Assembly (NCBI GenBank): GCA_945910005.1
Contig: OX246749.1
Span: forward strand, 25,285,350-25,349,349
DNA from: Isoperla grammatica
Taxonomy: Eukaryota > Arthropoda > Insecta > Plecoptera > Perlodidae
Length of the DNA stretch: 64,000 nucleotides
Direction of reading: 5' to 3'
Below are positions 12,452 to 23,345 of this stretch, piece after piece. The position numbers and the translations under genes are program-made. How positions within the stretch are numbered: the stretch's first letter is position 1; the number at the start of each line of letters is the position of its first letter. The notes beneath the pieces were generated by a model. That model had not been told where the DNA came from, did no database searches, and saw only the letters and a list, made by a program, of their open reading frames with translations.

Positions 12452-12936
12452 TTAGCCTTGCGCTCTCTGCAGCTGCAGCAGACTTTTACTACGTCTAGCT
12501 CGCTCGAATTCTAGTTCCTCTTCGGCGTTGATGCGCCAAGCCTCATCTGCCTTAGCCCGGTTTCGAGCCCCCTCGACCCCTAATTGGGCCGCAGTTGCAT
12601 CAGACGCCTCTTTCTGGGCTCGAGACGCCTCATATCTGGCGCTTGACTGGGCCGCGTCTAGGGTGACCTTGGCTGCCTCGAGGGTGACGTTCGCGTGTTC
12701 CTCTGCCAGCTCGGCAGTCCTAGCCGCAGCCGCAGCCTCTCGAACACGGAGCTCGTACACCTCGTCCCGGGGACAAGATGCGTTGTGAAGCCCCTTGTAC
12801 TCCTGGCAGACACGACCCAGCATGCTTGCAGCCGGGCAGGAGGGGTCTAGGGCGGTGCTAGAGTCACGTGTTGTAGTGAGGGCCGCTCCAGGTGTAGCGC
12901 TGCTGACTGCAAGCGGCGTAGTCGCACTTACTGCTT
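12452..12936 (-). CDS. Ig-superfamily gene, exon 5: Ser/Thr linker, Cys cluster, coiled coil, stop
   Basis: Last coding exon. The acceptor is TATGGTTTCAG before AAGCAGTAAG and the incoming phase is 1, matching the exon 4 donor. The exon encodes about 160 residues: a Ser/Thr/Ala-rich linker, then three cysteines around SCPAAS, GRVCQEYKG and HNASC, then about 100 residues of Ala/Glu/Arg-rich heptad-like sequence, ending LLQLQRAQG and TAA. The heptads predict a coiled coil. The cysteines could link chains, and NAS and NVT are possible N-glycosylation sites. No membrane segment is seen, so the protein should be secreted. The layout recalls soluble Ig plus coiled-coil immune proteins such as molluscan FREPs, but no fibrinogen domain follows and the family is not identified. 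Confidence 0.82.
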
Positions 12937-13665
12937 CTGAAACCATAGCAAATGTTTTATGTATGATATCCTTGGAGAAATGTATTGCCTAACGTATACA
13001 AATATTGCTGCAACTTCAAACAACTATTTCTATTGATGTAGAAAGAAAGATAACGCGGAATTCTTTAACACTTTACAGTTCAGTTTGTAGAAGTCTGATG
13101 TTTATTTGACCAGACTTTGCAGTGCAATTTAGTCTAGATTGTCATCAAACACATTGATAACGACAATGACTGCACTGTTATCGTTTATTTATACCGTCTA
13201 CAGTATTGGTCGATCGGACATCAAGGTTGATCCATAGACTCGAAATGTTGGCATCGAGCTTAGTTTAGCCAGGGAACCTGGGAACCCCTTACAGAAAACA
13301 ATCTGTGCGACGAACTCGACTTAGCATTCATCAATTAACAGAAATGAAATAACTACTTCAATGTCATAATCGGTTTCATTAAATACGAATTATATATCTT
13401 CGACGACGCTCATTGGGAGGAAGGCGTGAAGTGAGCAGATATCTTTAGTAGACATAGTTTGAAGGTCTACCTCGTTGTTCCGTACCCAAGACCCAAGCAT
13501 AACAAACGTGACTGATAATAAATAATATAATATGAAATGTGTGTAAATATGATATGATTGTCAGGTTGTAACGGAGGTAAGCGGTGGTCACAAAGCGATG
13601 GATGGAAGCAGCATCAAACTGAGAAAATATCAGTTCTACACAACATGTATACAAACATAACTTAC
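12937..13665 (-). other. Intron 4 of the Ig gene
   Basis: This 729-base intron is bounded by GTAAGT and TTTCAG on the minus strand. No repeat family was recognised inside it. Confidence 0.8.
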
Positions 13666-13980
13666 CAGTGAATGAGATCGTCTCCGTCGCCTCCAACGGC
13701 CGGGCCAAGGTCACATGAGATACAACACACTTTAGGACCTTGCCGTTGTCCTTAGTCTGGCGGGTGAGTATGAGTCTCTGCATGACAGACCCCTTCATCC
13801 AGGGCCACCTCCACGCGTCCTGAGGTTTTCCTAGAAAGTCCACCACTGCGTCCTGGCGGATAACGTCATCTCCCAGGATCCAGGATATGTTGGCAACAGG
13901 ACGAGCCCCCTTCACTTCACAGGTGGCCGTGACGCTGGCCTCCGTGTACACAACACTCAGGGTTGGTGCGCTAGCGGGAC
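13666..13980 (-). CDS. Ig-superfamily gene, exon 4: third Ig domain
   Basis: A 315-nt exon (105 codons) in phase 1 at both ends. The acceptor is ATGTCATGCTTCAG before GTCCCGCTAG and the donor is GTAAGT after TCATTCACTG. It encodes one complete Ig fold with canonical landmarks: TATCEVKG (B-strand Cys), NISWILG (C-strand Trp and a possible glycosylation site), and KDNGKVLKCVVSH (the D-x-G-x-x-x-C F-strand motif). The GARPVANISW pattern is typical of C2-set or CD80-like Ig domains in arthropod and vertebrate adhesion proteins. Immediately upstream on the transcript, the exon start and its acceptor are copied six times (13981-14660). Confidence 0.9.
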
Positions 13981-14660
13981 CTGAAGCATGACATAGCAAC
14001 ACTGAGACATACAATCATCTAGCCTCATGCAGCTCACAGGTGGCCGTGTAGACAACACTAAGCCTTGGTGCGCTTGGAAGACCTAAAGCATGACATAGCA
14101 ACACTGACACATACAATCATCTAGCCTTGTGCAGCTCACAGGTGGCCGTGTAGACAACACTTAGGGTTGGTGTGCTGGGGGGACCTGAAGCATGACATAG
14201 CAACACTGACACATACAATCATCTAGCCTCGTGCACCTCACAGGTGGCCGTGTAGACAACACTCAGGGTTGGTGTGCTGGGGGGACCTGAAGCATGACAT
14301 AGCAACACTGAGACATACACTCATCTAGCCTCGTGCAGCTCACAGGTGGCCGTGTAGACAACACTCAGGGTTGGTGTGCTGGGGGGACCTGAAGCATGAC
14401 ATAGCAACACTAAGACATACACTTATCTAGCCTCGTGCAGCTCACAGGTGGCCGTGTAGACAACACTCTGGGTTGGTGCGCTGGGGTGACCTGAAGCATG
14501 ACATAGCAACAATGAGACATACAATCATCTAGCCTCATGCAGCTCACAGGTGGCCGGGTAGACAACACTCAGGGTTGGTGCGCTGGGGGGACCTGAAGCA
14601 TGACATAGCAACACTGAGACATACAATCATCTAGCCTCGTGCAGCTCACAGGTGGCTGTG
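13981..14660 (-). repeat. 102-bp tandem copies of the exon 4 acceptor and exon start
   Basis: The acceptor-side motif ACCTGAAGCATGACATAGCA occurs at the real exon near 13979 and again near 14081, 14183, 14285, 14387, 14489 and 14591, an exact 102-bp period. Each unit holds the intron 3' end and acceptor AG (the 14081 copy reads CTTTAG instead of CTTCAG), plus the first codons of exon 4. Thirteen bases present in the real exon (around GAGGCCAGCGTCA on the coding strand) are missing. The array therefore presents six decoy 3' splice sites upstream of the true one. Confidence 0.9.
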
Positions 14661-14699
14661 TAAAATCACTTAGGGTGGGTCACTTCTATTTACAGTACG

Positions 14700-15595
14700 T
14701 GTCAGGCCCCAATGCATTATTAGGGCCCAAATCTCAGCTAGTTATACATAATGAAGGTCGGAAAGGGTTTCAATCGATTAAGACGTATGGTTAAGATTTT
14801 AAAAACAAATCACATATAGGGTCTTGCTACAACTAGTCACCATGTTTGTTAGGAATTATACAACAAAAGGGCCCATATCTCAGCCAGTGTTACAGATAGG
14901 TGGTCGAAAGTTGTTTTAATCGTTTTGACGTATGATTAGTGATTACCGTTTTAAAAACACCTCACAGTGGCGGTCTTGCTATCACTAGTCACAATGTGTG
15001 TTAGGCCCCACTACAACAAAAGGGCCTATATCTCAGTCTGTTTTACAGATAGGAAGTCGGATATGGTTTCAGTCGATTATGACTTATGATTTCCGTTCTA
15101 AAACACCTCTAAAAGGGGGGTCAGCTTAAACTAGTCACAATGTGTGTTAGGCCCTAATATATCAAAAGGGCCCATATCTCAGCCAGTTTGACAGATAGGA
15201 GGTCGGAATTAGTTTTAGTTTTTTTTGACGTATGATGATCATTCTTAAAACACCTCACAGTGGGGGTCTAGCAGGAGGGGTAACAGTTGATGAGCTCGAA
15301 GCCTTCACAGGAGACAACTTTCAATCGGCCACAATGCGCACCTCAGCGGGGTTTTTTCATATATTCACTTTGCTTCTTATAAGTAAATCGACTTTAGTCA
15401 CAATGTGTGGTAGGCCCTAATACAATAAAAGGGCCCATATCTCAGTCAGTTTTACAGAACGGAGGTCAGAAGTTGTTTTAATCGTTTTCGACGCGTGATA
15501 ACCTTTCCAAAAACACCTCACAGTTGGGGTCTAGCTACAACTAGTCACAATGAGTGCTAGGCCTCAATACAACAATGGACCCCATAACATAACGC
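14700..15595. repeat. Degenerate tandem repeat, about 147-bp unit
   Basis: Within intron 3, segments carrying GGGCCCATATCTCAGCCAGT, a GTCGGAA block, a TTTGACGTATGAT block and CACAATGTGTGTTAGGCCC recur. Unit starts lie near 14724, 14869, 15015, 15167 and 15432. Most spacings are 145-150 bases; the last interval is about 265 because of extra sequence. There is no coding potential. Positions 15596-15835 show nothing further. Confidence 0.8.
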
Positions 15596-15835
15596 ACACG
15601 TGCATTGAAGATAGATAGGTTCTGACATCGGAGTTATTATCCAGGTCAATTATATTCAATATATCACTTAACTGTATTCAAGTTTTCATTATTTAATTTA
15701 AAACTTAATGTGTTATTAATTGAACCATCACGATGAGGGAAAGTAATTTCTAAAACAGATTGTTGTAGCTGCCGTGAGTCTTGACCATTTATTGACTGAA
15801 CCGTGACAAAGTGGTAGTGTTGTTGGTAAACCTAC

Positions 15836-16156
15836 TTGCTACAATGAGAGTCATGTATCTGTATTCATCCTTGCTCCCGGACGCGCTGATCCAACACCTG
15901 ACCGGCCCGTTGTCCTCCTCGCGGACGTTGCTCACAGCCAGACCGCACTCGCCGCTCTGCAGTCCAGCGCCCAGGTAGCGATGCCGGCCGGCGCTGTCGG
16001 CAGACTCGGATCCCTGGTCGAAGTCAAGATCCTTGCCTGGCGGGTAGAAGACGCAGCTGTCCAACGGTCCCTGCGCCTTCAACGCGAACCTCGCCTTCCC
16101 GCCCTGGAGAACGACGGCCTCCCTCGGTGTCAGGGTGTGAGAGGTGGGGTCCCAGG
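15836..16156 (-). CDS. Ig-superfamily gene, exon 3: second Ig-like domain (non-canonical cysteines)
   Basis: A 321-nt exon (107 codons) in phase 1 at both ends. The acceptor is CCCTGGTTACAG before CCTGGGACCC and the donor is GTAGGT after ATTGTAGCAA. The domain aligns with exon 2 at several landmarks: DSCVFYPP with TGCQFTWR, GLQSGECGLAV with GLGAGDCGVAL, and VRCWISA with VACRVRA. The usual B-strand cysteine is replaced in GKARFALKAQ, so the canonical disulfide cannot form. Two family-specific cysteines plus the F-strand cysteine remain. EEDNGPVRC is a recognisable D-x-G-x-x-x-C motif. The absence looks ancestral, because the frame is intact. Confidence 0.88.
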
Positions 16157-18130
16157 CTGTAACCAGGGAGCAGATATACAACACTCCTATAGTGACGTTT
16201 GTGTTTTAGTCTATACCAACTCAGTTACAATAATTTACGATCTGATTTTCAGTTTATTTTATTTTACTTTTGGTATTTTAACTTTTATGTTATTATTTTT
16301 GAAAGTTTACTTTGTGGGCAACGACGAACTCTACAACTCGTTCATACATTGTTGAGATTGTTTTACTTAGGACATATTTATAATGTTATTTTTTTCAATC
16401 CTTGCTATGTCGGGTACAAGACCCCGGTTCCGCCTTGACTGTATTATAAATCTAGGGAAATTAGACTAAACCCAAAAATCGACTATCCCAAAAAAAAATT
16501 GCAGCAGTAGGTTTTATGATATCAGTCATCAGAAAATTGAGCTCCATTACATGTCCAAAATCTGCTTATATAAGCATGGAGTAATTTTATTAAAATTATC
16601 TTTTAAGGTGACATTATATAATAGAAGACCCGTCTCGGCCCGGGGTAGAATAGGCACGGCCCAGAGTGACTCTGCTAGTCGTAAGAGGCGACAAAAGGAG
16701 ACCCTGTCCCTTTCCCCTCCCACTGTCCCACTGAACATGTCTCCTCCCACTTGGCCCTGCCCTCCCTTGCTGGACTCCCGTATGACAACCCACGCGACGT
16801 ACAATGGATCTGATTCGGATGTGGCTTTATTCTTCATCATCATCTTCTCATCGTCTCGATTAGCCATTGTTGCAAAAATATGAGAAGTTAAGCATTAATC
16901 AATCTTTATATAATAGAAAATTAAAAATTTCACAAATGTGATCATATCAACATAAAATTGCAGACACACCTGCATCGACACCTTAATGTTACATGTGATA
17001 TGTTTTAAAAGTTTGCTACCATTTTCCGACCATTTTTGATCTATTCTGTTTTTTTTTATACAATTTTACCGGGCTCCAAAGAAGCTCAAGTACAATTTAG
17101 AAAGCCAACGATATAAAGCTGTGTATGGTATTTAAAAGCTAATTACACTGAATGCGTATCCATTTTGTGTGTTATTAATATTGCACTAACATTTTCAATT
17201 GTAAACACCAATACCTCCTTGAAACTTGGCGTTTTGAACACCTCCCAAAGAATTGTTTGAAAATGAATGAGTTCTCTTTCAATGAATCTTGCTCATAGAT
17301 CTTAAAAAAGTGTTTATTTATGGTTCAATGAGAAATTAACATTGAAGTTTTCCATTAAAAATAACTTCCCGCCAAACTGGAATTTATTAGTTACGTTTGT
17401 ATGGTATTTTTGCAAATACAGCCGTCAGCTATATATTAAGGACACTCTTTCAAATCAATCCTCTTCTCTTGTCTTTACACTTTTTAGGATAGGGGTGAGG
17501 AGAATCTTTTTAAATTTTTGAAACACGTTCATAATTACTAATGTTTAAAACTGATAAATCAGGTTTTATAACTTGAATTTGCGTTCAATATTATTTTTTT
17601 TTTAAACTTTCGTTTTGGCCATAAGGATTTTTTTTTCACTAAATCGATACGTGGTTATGTTGAGTGAATCATTACAATACCTAACACGTTTTTTTTAATT
17701 TTATTTGTTGTTTACTTCATGAATTTTAAAAGCCCTTTCTAAGTCCGGTAAACTAGTACTTGAAAACAGAATGTGCTCAAATAATGGCACCACAATATTT
17801 AAAAACTTTACATGTTGTATTGTACGTTATGTTGTATTTGTGTAGGTTATTACAGGCGATCGGTTTATATTTGTAAAATTTAAATTTTTTTCATTATGTT
17901 ATAGACTATACTGTACGCTTAAAATAATATTTTCTTAAATACATCTCATGTGGCTTATTGTCATTTTTCTTATATCATACAAAGATAAAGTCAAGTTCCA
18001 AAAATGAAAAAACCACCCCAAACCGGGAATCTAGCCCTAGTGCTTCGGCATTGGAATCAGGAATAAACTAATTCCACTAGACCAACGAGCCGCACAACGC
18101 GCTCAAGTGTGTGGAAACAGTGAAACTCAC
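16157..18130 (-). other. Intron 2 of the Ig gene
   Basis: A 1974-base, mostly AT-rich intron. Around 16620-16830 it contains a GC-richer block including TCGTAAGAGGCGACAAAAGG, a motif type I associate with dispersed arthropod repeats. An open minus-strand frame there has no recognised domain and ends in AT-rich DNA. A tRNA-Pro-like SINE lies at its 5' side. Nothing else was recognised between 16870 and 18000. Confidence 0.6.
18016..18097 (-). repeat. tRNA-Pro-like SINE head
   Basis: On the minus strand it reads GGCTCGTTGGTCTAGTGG, closely resembling the 5' half of eukaryotic tRNA-Pro with its A box. The B-box region is degraded to GGGCTAGATTCCC and the anticodon arm is abnormal. It is a SINE remnant, not a tRNA gene. 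Confidence 0.6.
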
Positions 18131-18490
18131 CGTCAGCATAGAGGTCGGCCCAGGCGTAGCTCCAGCCACCGTTCCCGGCTCGGACTCGACAAGCGACCAT
18201 CCACACCTTATGGCCCGTCACCTTCAGGGCGACCCCGCAGTCCCCCGCCCCCAGACCCCGGCCGCTGTAGCTGTAGCCGGTGAGCTCAGAGGTCAGATGG
18301 GTAGTGTTGGCCTGGGACAGAGACCCCCGACTAAGATCCAGCAGTGGACCTTCCTTGCCCTCCCCGTCCCGCCACGTGAACTGACACCCGGTCAGGGCTA
18401 CACCAGCAGAGCAGGTGAAGGTTACCGTTTGGGGGGCTCGGGATACTCGCCCGTAATCCGGGGTAATGGTGAGGTTGTAGGACGCCACCC
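18131..18490 (-). CDS. Ig-superfamily gene, exon 2: first Ig-like domain
   Basis: A 360-nt exon (120 codons) in phase 1 at both ends. The acceptor is TTCTGTGTCTCAG before GGGTGGCGTC and the donor is GTGAGT after TATGCTGACG. It joins exon 1 in frame so the secretion signal runs directly into VASYNLTITPDYG. The domain has VTFTCSAG (B-strand Cys), TGCQFTW (extra Cys plus Trp), a GYSYSGRGLGAGDCGVAL block and VWMVACRVRA (F-strand Cys). That gives two probable disulfides. The GRGL-x-x-[DE]CG signature resembles arthropod Ig proteins. NLT and NTT are possible glycosylation sites. The first part of the exon is duplicated upstream (18531-18777). Confidence 0.88.
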
Positions 18491-18530
18491 CTGAGACACA
18501 GAACAAACACAATTATGTCGCGTTGCAATA

Positions 18531-18777
18531 CAACTGACACCCGGCCAGGGCTACGTCAGCAGAGCAGTTGAAGGTGACAGTCTGGAGGGCTTGGGATACT
18601 CGCACGTAGTCCGGGGCTATGGTGAGGCTGTAGGACGCCACCCCTGAGACACAGAACGGACACAATTATGTCGCGTTGCAATACAACTGACACCCGGTCA
18701 GGGCTACGTCAGCAGAGCAGGTGAAGGTGACAGTGTGGAGGGCTGGGGATACTCGCACGTAGTCCGGCGTCATGGTC
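18531..18777 (-). repeat. Partial tandem duplicates of exon 2 start, 153-bp period
   Basis: Sequence from the exon 2 acceptor to TGTCAGTT (18378-18530) is copied at 18531-18683 and, truncated, at 18684-18777. The copy has its own TGTGTCTCAG acceptor (exon start equivalent at 18643) and encodes a recognisable Ig start (TVTFNCSADVALAGCQL), then runs into TAA. The second copy is cut off by the TATG microsatellite, so its acceptor is lost. Confidence 0.85.
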
Positions 18778-18779
18778 GC

Positions 18780-18811
<32 letters not shown>

Positions 18812-18870
18812 TTGTATGTATGTATGTATGTATGTATGTATGTATGTATGTATGTATGTATGTATGCATG

Positions 18871-18904
<34 letters not shown>

Positions 18905-19034
18905 TGTATGTATGTATGTATGTATGTATGTATGTGTGTATGTATGTATGAATGTATGTATGTATGTATGTATGTATGTTTGTATGTATGTATGTATGTA
19001 TGTATGTATGTATGTATGTATGTATGTATGTATG

Positions 19035-19068
<34 letters not shown>

Positions 19069-19114
19069 TGTATGTATGTATGTGTGTGTGTATGTATGTA
19101 TGTATGTATGTATG

Positions 19115-19145
<31 letters not shown>

Positions 19146-19252
19146 GTATGTATGGATGTATGTATGTATGTATGTATGTATGTATGTATGTATGTATGTA
19201 TGTATGTATGTATGTATGTATGTATGTATGTATGTATGTATGTATGTATGTA
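18778..19252. repeat. (TATG)n microsatellite, about 470 bp
   Basis: Nearly pure ATGT tetranucleotide repeat with scattered single-base variants, inside intron 1 of the Ig gene. Alternating Met-Tyr-Val-Cys and Thr-Tyr-Ile-His ORFs are artefacts. Positions 19253-19429 contain a weak tRNA-like AGGTCTCGAACCTGG near 19351. Confidence 0.97.
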
Positions 19253-19973
19253 GCCTTTACGTAATCATATATTGGCAACGATGATTATCGAGACAGTGAG
19301 TGGTGAAACCATGAAGATAAAAACCACTCCATACGGAATCCATGACTTAACAGGTCTCGAACCTGGCGAATGCATGGGCTCAAAGTTTACCAAAGACAGC
19401 AAGAGAGCCACTGTGGGCTGCTAATAATAGGTTTGTTCACCCGACGTACTCTAACTTACTCCCTTCTCTACTTCGATCAGACCCGAGCAAGCCGCGAGTA
19501 GGCTCTGAAACGTCAGAGCATTTCCGAGCACTTATGACGGACGAACGCGTTTCCAGGAACAAAGATGTAAAAAAACGTGGTCTAATGCTCGTATTTCAGG
19601 CTACAGCCACACCTTGGCTATGAATAGGCCTAGTCTTTCTACATGAATTGAAATATATTCGTGTTCTTGGCTTAGCACGGGCATTGCATTTGTTTGGCGG
19701 ACGCCAAAGTGAGGTTATGTGAAAAAAGGCAGGGGTGAAACAGATAATGAAACTAACTAAAAATATAATAATAATAACTGATGGTTATTAACAACTTTCT
19801 GACGAACTGTCCTGTACAGGAAACATCCGTCGACACTTCCTTCTATGTTTACACAGAACACTTCATCGTCCATTTTCGCGTGCGAGTAACTTACTCTAGC
19901 TTGATCTGACTTCAAAGCGAGAGTAAAGGTCTGTTCGTTGGACCTTCTCTAAGCACTTGGATCTACTCTAATA

Positions 19974-20282
19974 ATAATAATATTACATGAAAAAAATACT
20001 TTTTTTAAAAAACTACGCTTATATTTAAATGCACTAAAAAGTAAAAAATAAATTTTCGCCCAACAAATTTTTGCCACACTCGGAAATTAAATGCGTTGTG
20101 CGCTTTCGGTATTGACATAGATTGCAGTATTCTGCTGTTTATGCAGGGAAAGCCCCCAACGCTTTTATTTTCCGAGTGAGGCAAAAATTTGTTGGGCGAA
20201 AATTTATTTTTTACTTTTTACTGCATTTAAATATATGCGTTGTTTTTTTAAAAAAGCATTTTGTTCATGTAATGTTATTTTA
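19974..20282. mobile_element. Nested palindromic MITE, about 309 bp
   Basis: The arms pair over roughly 105 bases. TTTTCGCCCAACAAATTTTT near 20053 is matched by its complement near 20182, and ATTACATGA near 19983 by TCATGTAAT near 20265. A spacer of about 60 bases separates them. There is no ORF. Confidence 0.8.
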
Positions 20283-20699
20283 TTTGGTCTTAAAGAATCT
20301 TGCAATCGAATATATGCTCACTGGACGTGTCCGAATTAAGAAGACTGCATACTTGTGTACTTGTTCTTGTTAACTCTCGCAAACTAGCGTGCTTGCATTG
20401 CCAACTTGAATTTCGGACAGTTCCGTTCATGCACAATCCAGCGATCGGCCAACAATGCTTACGAAAATTGGGGTTATGTGGCTATGGGAGAATTTGGCAA
20501 AGTAACTAGGCCTTTAGGCTACACATTCTATTAATAATGATCATAAACGCAATTTTTGTCAACATAAAAACATTTAGGCCTGTTACATAGAAACATATCC
20601 GATGCTTTCGTTACGGATATTTGAGTCCCGAACAACCAGCGGTAATTCCGATGCCTGCATGTGGTTGGCCCATCCTCACTAACTCTGACTTATTTCCCA

Positions 20700-21390
20700 T
20701 ATGAAGCTAATTGTTTAATTAATTAATCATGGTTGATTAATTAATTAATTAGTAAATATGATAATTGATTCATGTATTATTTAGGAAATACGACTGTGTG
20801 AAAACTTTAAGCTCGATCAGACGTTGGGAAAAGGGTGTTTTATCGATTCCTATATAAAACATCAATTAATTAATTATGATGAATTAATTGATTATTTAGT
20901 AAATATGACAATTGATTCGTGTATTGTCATTAAAAATACGCCTGTGTGAAAAAGTTTAGCTCAATTTGACGTTCGGAAGTGGGTGAAATATCGATTCCCA
21001 TATAAAACATCAATTCATTAATTATGAGGGCTTAATTGATTATTTAGTTAATATGACAATAGATTCATGTATTGCCTTTTAAAATACGTGTGTGGGAAAA
21101 CTTTCAACTTGATTTGACGTTGGAAAGTGGGTTAAACATCGATTTCCATATAAAACATCAATTAATTAATTATGATAATTTAATTGATTGTTTAGTTAAT
21201 ATGACAATTGATTCGGGTATTGCCATTAAGAATACGTCTGTGTGAAAACTTTCAACTCGATTTGACGTTGGAAAATATAAAAAAACAATTAATTAATTAT
21301 GATGAATGTATTGACAATTTAGTAAATATGACAGTTGATTCATGTATTGTCATTAGGTATACGTCTGTGTAAAAATTTCAGCTTGATGTT
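20700..21390. repeat. AT-rich tandem repeat, about 148-bp unit, 5 copies
   Basis: TATGACAATTGATTCATGTA-type segments recur near 20752, 20900, 21046, 21196 and 21321. Each is followed by a TGTGTGAAAACTTT block, a TTTGACGTTGGAA block and AAAACATCAATTAATTAATT. Spacings are 146-150 bases, with 125 for the last. The array lies inside the element at 19430-21707. Confidence 0.85.
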
Positions 21391-21712
21391 GGAACTTGAT
21401 TCTGAGCCAGAAAGAGAATAAAGGAGTATGGGAAGCGTTCGTTTGACAACGGGAAGAGCACGGTGCTCTATCGGCTCGAGCGTGGGCGTGGCCTGATTGA
21501 GTCTACTCTAAAGCATCTCTAAAGTGATCTTGGAGCGACGTCAAGCAGGTCCAACGAACAGACCTTAAGAAAATCGTGATCTAAGTTGCTCGGATCACTT
21601 TACTCCGGTCGGGCGAACACAACTTCGAGTATGAATGTGGCACGAACGAACGCATTTCCGTGATCTAGAGCAGCCAGATCAAGTAGAGTACGTCGGGCGA
21701 ACACACCTAATA

Positions 21713-22508
21713 TAAGTAATGTAGGTAAAATAGAGAGATAAGCTTCCAAGTTCAATAGAATAAAAGATAAGAGGGTTGTTTAGAAGCGTGTTGGTGAGGG
21801 TGGCGAGGGGGGAGGGTGTGCCGATATCTTCGGGAACTGCTGCTAGAAGTTGTCTTCGCTGCCGCTAGGGAGAGCGCAGGTGACAGCATTGGCTTCTGGG
21901 AAATAACGCACGCATTTAGTATGACATGCACCATTAATTATACAAGCGCATTTACCACTCGAACCGGAGTTTTTCTGCTACAGAATAAATCACTTGATAT
22001 AAACATATATTTTTCATTTCAAGTATATGATCACCAAAAAACTATACATATTTTTTTAATTCAGTGTCTATTCTTTAATAAAAGACCATATTACGCATAT
22101 TTATCAAACAATTGCATTGCTAAAGTAGAGTGGATAGTAACAATACAGTTAGGCAATATTTTGTACACAAAATAATTCTGTAAGTTGTAACATTATTTCG
22201 TAGTAGTCATTGAAACAGTAAAATTTTAACAATTGACAATTTTATTGTTGCTTACACAATGAATCAGTTTTTTTTTTTTTTACATACCAAAATGTGTATG
22301 TACACCGTCGGTAATGAGATATTTAAAAAAAAATATATAAAAACATGTGTTGAGCCCCCATAAGAACAGCATTAAACACCGAACACCACATATTCTTAGC
22401 CAATATTTGACTTCAAAGTTGAATCTTGCAAAGGATCTCAATAATTTTATCTGATGGAAGTTTGTTATATATTTAAGGCCAGACATTTTGAATTTATTAA
22501 CCTCAGTA
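21713..22508. other. Intron 1 segment, unassigned
   Basis: AT-rich intronic sequence. A minus-strand frame at 21752-21934 and a plus-strand frame at 21816-22175 have no recognisable domain. No repeat was identified. Confidence 0.4.
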
Positions 22509-22857
22509 ACACTCGAGATACCAGAATAAGAATGTGTTATTTACACTGATATCAGGGCATTATGAAAATATTATTATTAAATATTGTAAATTTACTTGCA
22601 ATTTATTATTTAGTAAACCAACTAACAAATAATAAATAAACGAATATTATATTTTCAAAATGCCGAAATTTTCCTGTAAATGAATAAAAAGCCAACTCAT
22701 ACTCATCCCTTCGTCTGGGGGCGCCCGTTGTTGCCAGGTATCAGTTTCATGCATGTTATTTCCCACATAGAAAACACGTACGTAGCAACAACGGGCGCCC
22801 CTAGGGGTAGGGGACGACTATGAATACGGACCGTCCATATTCTGGTATCGCGAGTGT
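22509..22857. mobile_element. Inverted-repeat element with GC-rich inner hairpin
   Basis: The outer arms ACACTCGAGATACCAGAATA and the complement of TATTCTGGTATCGCGAGTGT flank an inner hairpin at 22692-22826. Its strongest stem is GGGGCGCCCGTTGTTGC paired with GCAACAACGGGCGCCCC. No ORF is present. No clear target-site duplication was found. Confidence 0.6.
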
Positions 22858-23125
22858 ATTGTGGTTGAAAAATTCGAAAGAGCTGGGAATTGCAAAACAG
22901 TGATATTTTTAGGTAGGTTATGGTATATAAAACAAATCAGTGACAATCATACAAAAACTACTGTAGTGGTTTGCGTAGTTTTCAAAGAACTTTACATCTA
23001 ATGGTGTCATTGGGTTCTCCCGAGGTTCAACATTTATTTGTTTATGATTTTTCAAAGTCAGGGAACTCCTATGTGGGCATAGGGTTATGACCCAATAATA
23101 ATTGACAATTGTGTACATATTACTT

Positions 23126-23345
23126 ACTTTATTTTATTGTAATTAAGCCCAGTGTAGGGCACAATGCCCTCATTAGCCTGATGAGTGATGAATGATAATG
23201 AGAAAAGGCGGAGGGGAAGCTTGGTAGGTTCAGTGGCGCGCTGAACCCTTAAATTAGACAGGAGCAATCCCCATATGACCGACCCACCCACCCACCCACC
23301 GATCCATCCCCTATTTGGATTACCGCAATCCATGGGTGCCGCCAA
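23126..23345 (-). repeat. Partial copy of the 5S-derived SINE (tail region)
   Basis: TGTAATTAAGCCCAGTGTAG and GGGCACAATGCCCTCATTAG match the copy at 38.45 kb almost exactly. The GGCGCGCTGA and CCCATATG segments match the copy at 26.3 kb in the same relative order. The 5S-like head is absent. Confidence 0.7.

Larger units (their letters stand above)
19430..21707. mobile_element. 2.28-kb inverted-repeat DNA element with TAATA duplication
   Basis: The left end reads GGTTTGTTCACCCGACGTAC and the complement of the right end GGTGTGTTCGCCCGACGTAC. Weaker pairing continues inward, for example GGTCTGTTCGTTGGACCT near 19928 against its complement near 21548. TAATA flanks both ends (19425-19429 and 21708-21712). 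No transposase ORF is present. The interior holds a smaller palindrome and a tandem repeat, so this is a non-autonomous foldback-like element in intron 1 of the Ig gene. The superfamily is unresolved. Confidence 0.75.

Noticed and set aside
16547..16867. 106-codon minus-strand ORF in intron 2
   Set aside because: No recognisable domain; the GC-rich part looks like a dispersed repeat and splice phase with neighbouring exons is not supported.
18111..18494. Plus-strand 127-codon ORF
   Set aside because: Shadow of Ig exon 2 on the other strand.
18709..19284. MYVC and YIHT repeat ORFs
   Set aside because: TATG microsatellite artefacts.
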